Assembly: GCA_047495785.1 (NCBI GenBank) | Contig: JBLDXI010000009.1 | Coordinates: 62,001 to 126,000 of the forward strand | Direction of reading: 5' to 3' | Source: Lepidodermella squamata | Taxonomy: Eukaryota; Gastrotricha | DNA length: 64,000 nt | Part shown: one piece after another, positions 11,207 through 31,278 of the stretch | Layout: every line of letters starts with the position of its first letter | Position numbering within the stretch: the stretch's first letter is position 1 | The notes under the pieces: generated by a model | The model's input: the letters and a program-made list of their open reading frames with translations, nothing else | Databases searched by the model: none | Told to the model about the DNA's origin: nothing | Position numbers and translations under genes: made by a program

Positions 11207-12352
11207 TCAGGTTTTGAAACCAACGCAGGTCGAGAAGATCCATAAAACTTTCGGATCGCGATGGAGAATCGCTATCATAGTAACAATGACTGCACTGAGC
11301 AAAGTAGCCAGCTCGGAACCCATGGATAGCAAGTATAGAATTGCTCGGAGTTTCGCTGGAATCATCTCGCGTTTCATTAAAATGCCCTGAATGAAAAACA
11401 GCGAGCAGAGTGCCACGAGCGTGAAGGTACTGAAGCCACGGAACAACACAATGTGATCGTCATCGGGCTTCATCGATAGCCAGCTGAACACCATGTTTGA
11501 TGCAGTAAGTTCGATCATGCAGTACATCGCCGTGACCATGTGTATCCACTTCGAAACAGTTCGCGGTACGCACGTTTTCCAGCAAAACAGCTTCAAATGA
11601 TCATCAGGGACAACAGTCTTATATATGATGACTGTGCTACAACGAGTACATCCTGAATCATTGTCAGGACATTGACTTCGCTGTACTTTGCCGACTTGGT
11701 GCCGTGTTGTATCGCCATGAGTTGGGAAAATTCCTAAACATCAGAGTTATCATTCTCAAGTTTTGTCTTCAACTATGTGAACTAACCAATAAATGCGAAT
11801 GACACAGCTGCGATTAAATCGCATACCCACCAAAAGGTTTCGATGGGAGACTTGTATCGATACTTGGATTCACGGGCTAGCAAAATGATGAGGCCAACGC
11901 TGAAGAAATAACAGCTGATAAAATAACAGAAAAGCTAAACATGAATAAAGGAACCTGAAGAAAATACTCGCCGCCAGCAGAAATCTGAATTGGTTAGTCG
12001 ATGTATCTGAGCAATGCAAGCTGATAGTGTCATTTGTCCAACTATAGACCCCACCCTCGTCGATAATATCGCTGAAAACGTCGTAGACATACAAGCCGAT
12101 GATGATAATCAAGGCGACGACAATCAAGAATACTGGAACGTAGGTTACACTGAAGGTCGACTCGCGAGCATCATTTGGGTCGACAGCCAGAGCTGAACTA
12201 TTGATCTTCAGCGGTAGCACTTGTTTCAGTACTTCGACGGTGGCATTTTTCAGTCGCTTTTTGGCTACCGAATCCTCGACAGTTTCACTGAAGGCACCGG
12301 AGGCGATTGATATAAATACAAATAACGTTAGCAGTAAATACCGCCTGCCCAT
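11207..12352 (-). CDS. multipass membrane protein of unrecognised family, tandem paralog B
   Basis: Minus-strand exons 12352-11955, 11899-11787 and 11733-11207 join in phase to 345 residues; introns are 55 and 53 nt. It has a clear signal-peptide-like start (MGRRYLLLTLFVFISIASG), sequons NAT and NSS, then the same series of hydrophobic spans and C-terminal end (CVGFKT) as paralog A. Intron positions differ. The boundary after SFAFIG is shared, but this gene has an extra intron at AASIFF|SVG, and it lacks the intron that paralog A has just before MYCM. The extra intron contains the 29-bp repeat found at 10805-10833. The start is supported by an acceptor-like AATTAG directly before the ATG, suggesting a trans-spliced or spliced leader. 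Function unknown; the two genes are a recent to moderately old tandem duplication. Confidence 0.8.
11900..11954 (-). other. paralog-specific 55-nt intron carrying a repeat copy
   Basis: This intron has a GT start and a CTTCAG end on the minus strand. More than half of it (11921-11949) is an exact copy of intergenic sequence 1.1 kb away. Removing it is required to restore the alignment with paralog A. Read through, the frame runs into divergent sequence and stops after about 28 codons. Confidence 0.8.
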
Positions 12353-13514
12353 CTAATTATTAGGAAAACACATGGCAAGTTTAAGCATTTGGCAACAGGT
12401 AAAAAAATGGCTGGCGTAAGTTGAAGACGAATCGCTGATCTTTCTTATTCCCATTATACACTGCGTCGCGATCTTGATGACGCAGTAATCAGAGGGATTT
12501 GGGCTTTTACCCAACTTAGATCTCTGAGTCGCTCTGGAGCTCTGGGAAATCATGAGATTATGAAAAAAGGAACGCCTGTGGTTTGTAATTATGAACAGCA
12601 AAGGATTCATCTCGCCTGCTGCTGATGATGTATAGGCATTCATGAGCGTATATCATTTAAAGTGAATACTCATACAAAGATAGGCGTGCATTTACCATAG
12701 TATTACAAGTACTAATATCAATAGAATGCTTCGTTGCTCCTTCGTCTCAGCAATGCATACCTAGATGTTTTTTATGTAAAAACTGTAAAAAAAAAAGAGT
12801 AAAGACTGCTGGCCGCTCACTCCCGTGCGCGCTTGCTCACTCTATCGGCGGCGAAACCACCACGAAAATAAATAGGTGCACAGAGTTTTTTACAGCAGCT
12901 GCATTATATACCATGAGGCATACATCATGACCGGCGTAGGCATCATCTACAGAATACTTCAACAGAAGTCAGCTACCTCGCTACATCTATGGGTCATCGT
13001 CCCTCGCTCCTTTAAACATTCATAATTGATTACAGTTTGATTTAATTAATACCTCCGACTAGATAAGTTTCGCAGAGAGCTTATTCCACTTGCGGCCCAC
13101 CATAAAATCGCGACATGTGGATCGTGAAACGCATCGAAGAAATTTTCTGAAAATATATGCATCTAGCGATCCGTGTAGTTGGTGAATTAGCCATAAAATC
13201 TGATGCAGATGCATTTTCCGCCTTTACCAGTTTCAACTATGAAGAATGAATTGGGGTTTACTTATCTTCGGCTAAGACATCAGAAGAAACTATAAGTAGC
13301 GAATCCCAAAGCCCTATTAGCTGTTATATATTGTACAATTTTATTACGAGCTCTTTTCGCAATCGGTGTTGGGAATTCCAGTTTGTGATACGATTAAAAA
13401 AGGAAGCGATCATTACAGTGGCATATCGGATTCATGAAAATAACTGCAAAGTTTGCCGAAAAGCCGTGCCTGAGGCGTTTCAAAATAACATATGTTCAGC
13501 CAGAAGGGATAGCA
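12353..13514. other. intergenic, no gene seen
   Basis: AT-rich sequence with only short open frames and no family resemblance. It contains the promoter side of the 11207-12352 gene and the 3' flank of the zinc-transporter gene. Confidence 0.5.
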
Positions 13515-15496
13515 TCAAGCAGATGCTTGATATTCATCTGGTTCCACCTCAATTTGCAGAGTCAAATCATTGATGCCATATTTTTTGCGGATAAGCTTCC
13601 GGCATTCTTTCAGAACGCTTCCATAATCGGATCCCGTGTAATCGATGTGAGCCGCCATCGCTATCTTTGAAGCTATAAAAATCAGCGCATAAAAAAGTAT
13701 TGAGATACTCAAGATCATCTTACAAGTCAGTGCCCAAATTCGAACGTGGTGAACAGACATGATGCCAGGAATCTGCGGGATGAAATCGAAGAATTGTCAG
13801 GAACAATGATTATTAAACGGTATAAATTATCATACCTTAAGCAAATCCTCTTTCATGTTCTCATAGTCAATATTACCAGGTGCTCCTTCCATTAATATGT
13901 AGAATACATCCTTCACAATAGTAATTGTGGTGATCAAAACGAGAGCAGAAAACAAAAATGTGCAAATTGGGTCTGCAACCTTGTACTCGGGTTGAAAATA
14001 GATAATAAGAGATGCAATCATGACACCAACACTTTGACACAGGTCACCTAGCATATTCATTACAGCAGCTCGAATATTCATCTGGTCATGCGTTGACGCT
14101 GGCGCGCTGTGGGCGTGACCGTGACCGTGACTACTAGTCGATTCCTGATTGTTTGGCGACGATGTTGCGCCATAATTGTTTCCCATATTAGCTTGCGAGT
14201 TGATGTTCTGTTCCTCGTCTCGTCGTTTGGGTTTATTTGGAGGAGGAACTCCATGACTGTGACCATGGCCGTGCCCATCGTTACCATGTTGCAGTTGAAC
14301 GCCCATGAACAGATTAATACCAACTCCAAGGCTTGATGTGATGAGCATTACTTTTGCATCGATTTCAAAATCCATGCTGCTGATTCGTTGTACTGCTAGC
14401 AGAAATAGAATCGCCGTTATCGCCCATACTAAGATTACCGAAATTAAAGCCCCTAAAATTTCTGCTCGATACCATCCAAATGTAAGCTTCCTGCTAGCTG
14501 GTCTCTTCGATAGTGAAATGGCGGCGATACTAATGCCGAATCCAACAAGATCAGTCAGCAAATGCAACGCGTCCGTCATGATAGCCAAACTTCCACTAAC
14601 GATTCCACCGACAATTTCGGCAGACATGAATACGAAAATCAGGCAACAAGCAATGATGAGCTTCTTCCGAGCCAAACTTGACGCGTCATGTTCATCGCTT
14701 TCTGTTGTAATAATGACAACAGAGTATTTTTTCATAGGTTCTCAGGCAATTTTCTCAAGGTCTGTGGCGGTATGCTTGCTAACATGCCACCCATAGATAT
14801 TATTTGATGAATAAGCGATGATTAAGCATATAATCTTGAGAATTGGCAAAGTTTTGATCTTCCTGATAAATGTTAGCGCTCATTCGATTATCGTAAAATG
14901 CGACTTAGGTACTAAAATCCCTTGGAACAAGCAAGTTTTGGAAAGAAAGACCATCTTGAATTTCTCGGGTTCAATCGCGCATCCTTTTTGGGAGATTTTT
15001 CCACTTTTTAAGGAAATAACATGCAAAGATGCTGGAAAATTCACCTAATCGCATGCTTCAGCAATTTTTAGCCCACCCAATAGCTGTACCGTGGATTCGA
15101 TGGTTCCACCAATAAATGCGCGCGAAGCAATGGCTAGCATACCCGGGCGAATGCCATATTGAGTAAGAGTCCTACACGTTCCTATAGTCTATCGAGTTTT
15201 CCCGCGCTTGTGATTTTTTGAACCAGCTTGTGTTAGAAGTCTGCATTGTGCGATGCTCTTCGACGCACAAAGCTGGGTTCAGTTTAACCACAGCTAAGTC
15301 GGGCGAACTGATCTAATTTGAAGTTGTACCTATGTGCTTTTTTCGCCCAGAACTCACCATCATCCGAAGCGACAGATGTGCTGTCTAGAGAAAGCCGACG
15401 TGGGCGCCTGTTTACAATGTTTACTACGTCATCGTCATCGTCACCGGTCGGCTCTTCTTCTCGCTGAAATCTGACGGCATCGCTGCTTTCAGGCAT
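13515..15496 (-). CDS. slc30a-like: zinc transporter, SLC30 (ZnT2/3/8-like) cation-diffusion facilitator
   Basis: Minus-strand exons 15496-15358, 14701-13836, 13772-13724 and 13672-13515 join in phase to 403 residues; introns are 656, 63 and 51 nt. It is a cation/proton antiporter moving Zn2+ from cytosol into vesicles or out of the cell. Six membrane helices are visible. TM2 holds the canonical HLLTD motif (H93, D97). A His-rich cytosolic loop follows TM4 (HGHGHSHG and HGHGHAHS). The C-terminal cytosolic domain has the usual VHHVRIWALT and AAHI features. In TM5 the expected HxxxD reads NMLGD (N262, D266), so one of four metal ligands is replaced. Exon 1 is less certain: it is acidic (run of five Asp) and ends in a strong GTGAGT donor whose phase fits exon 2. 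Starting instead at 14735 within the main exon would give 368 residues. Confidence 0.88.
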
Positions 15497-24897
<9,401 letters not shown>

Positions 24898-24927
24898 AGA
24901 AAAAACTAATAATTAGCTTGAATCTTG

Positions 24928-24933
24928 AATAAA
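24928..24933 (+). terminator. candidate poly(A) signal of SERCA
   Basis: AATAAA lies 31 nt after the SERCA stop codon and is followed by a GTGTGCG stretch about 20 nt downstream, the usual arrangement for cleavage and polyadenylation. Confidence 0.55.
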
Positions 24934-27725
24934 AAATTATTTGTGTGCGCGTTCGACATTTTAACATTGCCTGTCCTTCCTTCTTTCAAGCCTGAGTTCA
25001 AGAGTGAAAGGAATGCTAATTAATAATATTCATTTACACATAGCCAGACCGAACTTGTTGTTCCTCCCCCATCATTTACTTAAACTAACCGCAGAATCGA
25101 TATGCGAAAATATGCAAGTTCCACTGAATCGATTGCCAATGCTTGTTTATTGCCGTTTTGTTTTGTTGCTGTGTGATAAAATGCAGAAAAGGGAGAGAGT
25201 AATCAAGCAAACGAGCATATTGAGTCGGCACCGATTACTGTCGCAAGTATCTTTTCTAGCCGCGAGAATTAGAGAATTCGAGCCACATTTGTCTCTGTCT
25301 GTCATACGCTCTATTTACTTTGTTGTTGGTTGTGTTTTCTATTGTGCATTTACTCGTACTCGTAGTCTATGCGTGCTCGAGAAAGCAAATACACTTCTCG
25401 GCTGCGGGCGCATGGATCTCGCCTTTTTTAATGATGATGTTGATGACGACGGCGGCTATGATGCACACGGAAATGCTAGTGACCAATAATCATTCCACAT
25501 CGCTTCACGAGTTGAGCTATGCGCTCATCATCGCCGCTACAAATCATTACCAGCGTGACATCCATGTCTCATCGTTTTTTATTCACAGTTGGGAACACGT
25601 GATCATTATTTGATTCTGTCTTCGCAAAAGCTCGGAATTTATTGTATTAATCTTAAAAAAAACAATTATAGGGAATATTCAAAGAGCATACGCTAAAAAA
25701 ACAATGTAGCCCGTGGCGCGTCTGTGATTACTAAACTACTATGATTTCTTCTCCGTGTGTGACCAGCAAGGCAGCCTTGTTGCGAATTTTTCTGTCATTC
25801 TGTTTATAAACTTGATATCGTGTAACGCGAGCACTATAGCGGCGCATAATTATTGAACATTCCTTGGTTTTTTTTTCGATAACCTCTAGTCGGAGAAGCA
25901 GCCAAGCGCCCTCTGGCGAAACAACGCGTAGTATTTACCTGAGATTTTATGGCGTATTGTTGGAGCGCATGCCTTCTCTGCTAAGCAAATTGGCGCATCC
26001 TCGGCGGTCACTCACTTAGCAACTTGATTCGCGCTCGCTTTTTCTCGTACTAGTTACTATTTTCAGTCTTGCTTCTTGCATTAGCGGTTTGTTGGTCTAA
26101 GAACATTCAACGTGTTATTATGGTATTCTGTGATTGCGTGTGGTAGACACCCTGACGGCGATATCTAATATCCAGGCCTCATTGACTAAGTGCTCCTTGT
26201 GCTCCTGCTATTTGAAACAAAAATTACGTCTTCTACTTCTACAATTTATACACGGCATGATCTTTTGCTGCTTGCTAGTTTGAACCAACAATTTAACCGA
26301 AACCAAAACAACCAATATCGACTGCTTCTTCCTTTTCCATTCGAGTCGAAGTTATATACACGAATCAACCAACCAAGACGCATTGCTCCTCCCTAATGCT
26401 GAGTTCATTTTTGTAAATTGTTATAATATTGCCTAACTGTATCGTAAAAGTGAAAAGTAAACGTAGTTCTCCTGTCGCTGTTTTGAGGTGAATTTGCGCG
26501 GTAAAAATTATTAAATTAATATATTCTACCGTTTCAACGCTTCTGCTTCTTCTTTCTCTTCATCTTCTCGAATATGCATGAAACTTGAATCAAATGATGC
26601 GATTGTACACATTCAGACATTCATCTGCTGTTGGTAGTTGATTGTCGAGTCGTAGATATTTTGTTCCGGCAGCATTTCCACGCCCAATCGGTTCCTCATC
26701 GCGTCTCACACAGCTGAACCGGAGCGTAACCGCAAGTATTCGCATCCGCTTTTATCGCCCTCTTATAAAACCCGCAAAACTCGCAACTGTATTACCTATC
26801 ACTAAGATACGTATGCGTGCTGAGTCGCATTTTAGGTCGCTGGTGTGTGTGTATCTCGTGTCTGTTGTGTCTCACGTTCAAAAATTGAGAAAAAAATTAA
26901 TAGTGTACTAGCAGGTATGTATATCCGAGACAATATATTATATGCTTATTATATATGATACTACTATGTTAGTACATTGTTAAATTCAATTATATATAAA
27001 TCTATAATAAAACAAGTGTTGCCTTGTCAATTAACACGAGTGGTTTTTTTGTTCCAATTTCCTGCCAAACTAATTGCTTGAGCATGCCCCGATACCAGCT
27101 TACAGATTGCGACGTTTGAAGTGGAACCCTTCCTGCGTGTGTTTGTACCCTGCGACTCCGAAGCCGTGCAACTGGTAGCAACGACCGAGACCGTATCGAA
27201 CGCGGATCGCCGACTTTGATGAAAATGCCATGCTAATTGTTTTTATTCTATTTTAGTTCCGATCGAAGATCGTGTACGCCGCCATCGCTAATCTGTGAGC
27301 GGTTCAAAAATGCCAAAAATTATTGTTGATTAATGGAAGTCGCTGGAGGAGAAGTGGAAGAGGATAAAGAAGAAGACATGAAAAAACACATGTTCTGATG
27401 ATAAAAAAATGAACGTCTTACTGTCTTTTATGTGCTTTATTTTGCGTAACATATATGATATCAATAATCTATTCGTATGCGTTGAGCCTCGCGTAGCTGA
27501 AATTATACAGGATTTTCACTTATCGTATTTTAAGCTAGTTTTAAACTGAGGACACAGCACTGGTAATACTCGTTCTGTTATTCACGCGTTCTGTCGTCGA
27601 CGTTGCTGAGCAAGTGCAGCTTCACTGGATCGTTATGTGTTCTTGCTTTAAAACCACGTCATTTTAATCACTCTTTGTTAAACCGTTGACATCATTCTCT
27701 CACGATTGACTGACTGGTACTCGAC

Positions 27726-27800
27726 TCATTTTTCACCTGGTTGCAATACGCCTGTTGTCCGCCGTGTTAGGCGGGCAGCAGGTTGTTGCAAAAAATGACT
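27726..27800. ncRNA. candidate pre-miRNA-like hairpin
   Basis: Arms 27741-27763 (TTGCAATACGCCTG...) and 27770-27791 (...GCAGGTTGTTGCAA) pair over 22 base pairs with one bulged C and a few G-U pairs. The loop is GTGTTA. A lower stem (CTCATTTT with AAAATGACT) extends it after an asymmetric bulge of seven bases. The length suits a microRNA precursor, but the loop is short and I recognise no known microRNA. A fold-back transposon remnant is the alternative. Confidence 0.3.
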
Positions 27801-28562
27801 AATTTATCTCACTCGTTATTTATTGTATAAAGTAGTGGCAAACAATAAATAAAACCTCGAGAAAACAGAAAATGACAAATATACAGTAGCATTTCTAAAA
27901 ATCCTAGTCGATCAGTTGCCTCGCGGAAGGAGCAGGCAGTCGAAGTAGCAATTTGGCAGTTTCCAGCACAGCCGCAGTTTATGTCTAGTTGTTTCGCATG
28001 AATTTTAGACGACTTTAGGCCGGCGATCTGTAAAAAAGGGCTGCCAGCAACAGTCCAGCACTTCGGCCGGTCGAGTTGTAGTTAACGTGATTTTTGTCAA
28101 CGCTTCCAACATCCGCGTGCCTGTCCTCTTCTGATACCCGTGTTTGGGCAACGATTTCAGCAATTGGCCTTTCTATTAGAGGACTCTTGTAAACACTATA
28201 GTTGAGTAGCGCGGAACCTCCTAGTATATTGGATTCACTCAATATCATAATAAAACGATGTGTTGCGATGTTATGTCGTATTGCCTGAACCTCATCATTC
28301 TCATTCTTTCTTAATATTTCTTACCTACTACGTCATAAATTTAATGGAAATTTTGGATATTCATTACATATTTGAAAACTTAGCTGAATCTAACTCCACC
28401 CTTTAATAGCACAACGACCTTTTGGAGCTGAACAAGATTGAAACTGTAGATATCCGCTATTGTTTTCGAACCTTCCTAACGCGAATGTAACACATATCGG
28501 TTGCTTTAACATTTCATGTTTCTTTCTGTCGGCAGGTGTCATCCCATCTTTTAACCCATTCA

Positions 28563-28580
28563 GTATGTATGTATGTATGT
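28563..28580. repeat. GTAT tetranucleotide microsatellite
   Basis: Four and a half perfect GTAT units. Confidence 0.8.
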
Positions 28581-31278
28581 ACCTGCCCGTCACATCCGCT
28601 TATGTTTCTTGTAAAATGTTACACTAATCATTAATTTGAAAAATAAAATAATCTACAAATTTATCACAAAAAAAACGGAATTATAATGGTTAATTTTTTA
28701 TGACCGTCTTGACGGCAAAACTCGTACTACTTCCAAGGAACTAGTTTAAAAACTGCCGATGTTCAGCAGATACAAACGTGGAATAGAGATTTCGAGTTTC
28801 CATGAGAAGAAAGCTGAATCCCTACAGTCAGCGAACGGAGCGAGCCAACATTTGGTTATTATAGTGTGAAATGTACTACTACAAATCTCTAAAAATACAT
28901 GGAAATCACAGTTAATTTTTCTGGAAATTTCGTACGCGTTTTCCAAGATCCAATGGACCTACTCTTCAATCAAGTGTATTCCAAATTAAAAAATTTAAAC
29001 CTCCTTTGGTTTCGGTAGTAATCAACGCATTTCGCGACGTGAAGTACGAGAGAATGGCTGTCTGGTTCTGTTCATTTTGCTCTAAAAAGCCCGAAAATTT
29101 AGATTTTGAGCCAATTTCGGTGACGTCATTGAAAACAGAAGGTATTCTCCATGGCTGATGTAAACCGTCTAACGTAAGGTCGTCAAGTCGCAAAAGTTTA
29201 CGCCGAAAATGTATCCCTATCCATTTTGTCAACAGTTCTCAACGGTGACGAATATTGTTTGGTGCCTGTTACTACGAACTACGAAGTTACGAGTGTGGCC
29301 CAGACTGCCTTGGAAGACTGCCTTGTAAATTCAAGGGACGGCATGAGCTCACCCGATGTGTTCCATAAACGAAAAAAGAATAAATTGACTCACAAATTCT
29401 CACAAATTGACTCCGATATCGAGATAAGTTTTTTAGTTATTACCACAACGTGATCGGGGTCTCCACCTATTTGTAAATTTTCTTAAAATTTCAGCACTGA
29501 TTTCTCGATTAAGCTCCGCTATTCGGTTCTTGGTCACGAATCGCACGAGTCAGCACTATACCTGAACACAATACCTTGAGTTTTTCTTATAATACCTATG
29601 TTTGATTCCATATAGCCCAGCACCGAGTAGTTCTAATTGACTCGAGTGCGTTGTCGAGTTAAATAACCCAGTACTGATGTTGTTGTTGTTGCTGCTGCTG
29701 ATATATAGAAGGTGTCATGACCGTGGCAGCCGCACGAGAGCCAATTTTTGTGGGGCAATGGCTGGCTCGTGTCGAGTGAAGACGACGCGCGCGGCGCCGC
29801 TGCGGCATCAAAGCTGATGCGCCGCAACGCGTTGGACACGCTTATCTTCCCGACATCTTCCCGAGCAGTGTACGTTCAAAGCAGGCACCGGTGGTACCGC
29901 CTCGTATCCGGCCGTAATCGCCGGCCAAACAACAGATAATCGTACGGCGACGTACGCAGCAAACAGGTGCTATGAAGCGCGCTCGTGTCGCGATATATAC
30001 CTGCTCGCTCGATGCGATGACAATCTGAACACTCACGCGAGCGGTTCATTTAGACATTGACACCTCGGCCGAACTGTGATTCCCACCACCAGCAGCCAAA
30101 ACATGAACCGCCACTGTGTTGTTGTTGTTGTTGAGCCTGCGCGCACAAGCGCGGCAATAAACGCAGGTAATCGATGCGAGCTGCGAGCGCGTACACGACA
30201 CGCGACTCGAGGCGTTGAAAAGACGACAATAAAACGTATCGAGGCGACGAAACTGCGCCGTGCTAAAGTGATCTTTCAGCGGCCTAGGTGTCGGACGAAC
30301 TTGAAATTGGCGCAGGTCAATAAAATTCAAATTTTATCCTCCACTTCAAATCCGCACGCCAACGAACGAAAATACTTCTAGCTAAAAAGTGAACATATGC
30401 GCGTTTATGTTGAGACACTCTCTTTCAACTTCGAAATGCCGGTTCTGTTGCGCGGTTGAATGCTCAAGGCGCGGTGCCGCGCGGGAACAGACGGCGGGGC
30501 CGGCGCTCACTCACTTGATATCGATGGGAAGCGCTAGATCTTGAATCGGCGCGGCGCGCATCCCATATAACGGTCGTCTTGTTCATTAACACCTGACTTG
30601 GCGAACATGTTTAGTGCACGCCAAAGATCGCCAATTAACAGATTTGCTCACCGGCGCTGCGCGCGCCTCAAAGCGCAGTTGCGCAACTATCGGTCTGTCG
30701 CGATGCGCGCGCCTTTGACGCTGCCAACACTTGGACGTCTGTCGCCGATGCCACGGCGTTATCATTAATTGACAATAATAATTTAATCGCTATATTCGCT
30801 CCTTCGCCGCTCCCCAAATTGATGACGCACCGATAATCCAGCGCACTTGGCAGTTGGGCTCGATCTGATATATACAAAATTGCAATACTTTCTGTGATAA
30901 ACCCACACCACCGTTTTATGTCGGACGGCTCACTTGTAACATGCCGTAATGTTGTCGGGCACGCTCTCACCTGCGGCGCACGCTGATTGGCCGGCGCGCC
31001 AGCCAATCGCAGCGCGCGTAGCACGGGCAATTGTGGCAAAAACAGCGGCGCTATTAGCGCCTCAAATGCCGCATTCATATTTGATACCATTACTACTCTT
31101 AACTATGTTGGGCTCGTGCTGTGATTTGCGTCTTTTGCTCATAAATAGCTAACGAAAAAACCGCTGTGCCCCTTTCTTTGTTTCCGCGCTGTGCACTTGT
31201 TAACCACGTCGTTTCTTATCGAAATGTTGTTTTTTATAGTTAAAAATTATCAACGTAGCCGAGCGGTGTTCAAGAGTC

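Larger units (their letters stand above)
24898..31278. other. 6.4 kb gene-free region between SERCA and Fezf
   Basis: It starts with the SERCA 3'UTR (AATAAA at 24928). No supportable coding exon is visible. AT-rich sequence dominates to about 29600, with a GTAT microsatellite at 28563-28580 and a long hairpin at about 27726-27800. From about 29740 to 31150 the sequence is GC- and CpG-rich with many CGCG words and is probably Fezf promoter and enhancer territory; that is inference. Confidence 0.5.

Noticed and set aside
29226-29453. 75-residue plus-strand frame in the SERCA-Fezf interval
   Set aside because: Composition is protein-like, but it starts with a non-ATG codon, has no partner exons and no family resemblance.
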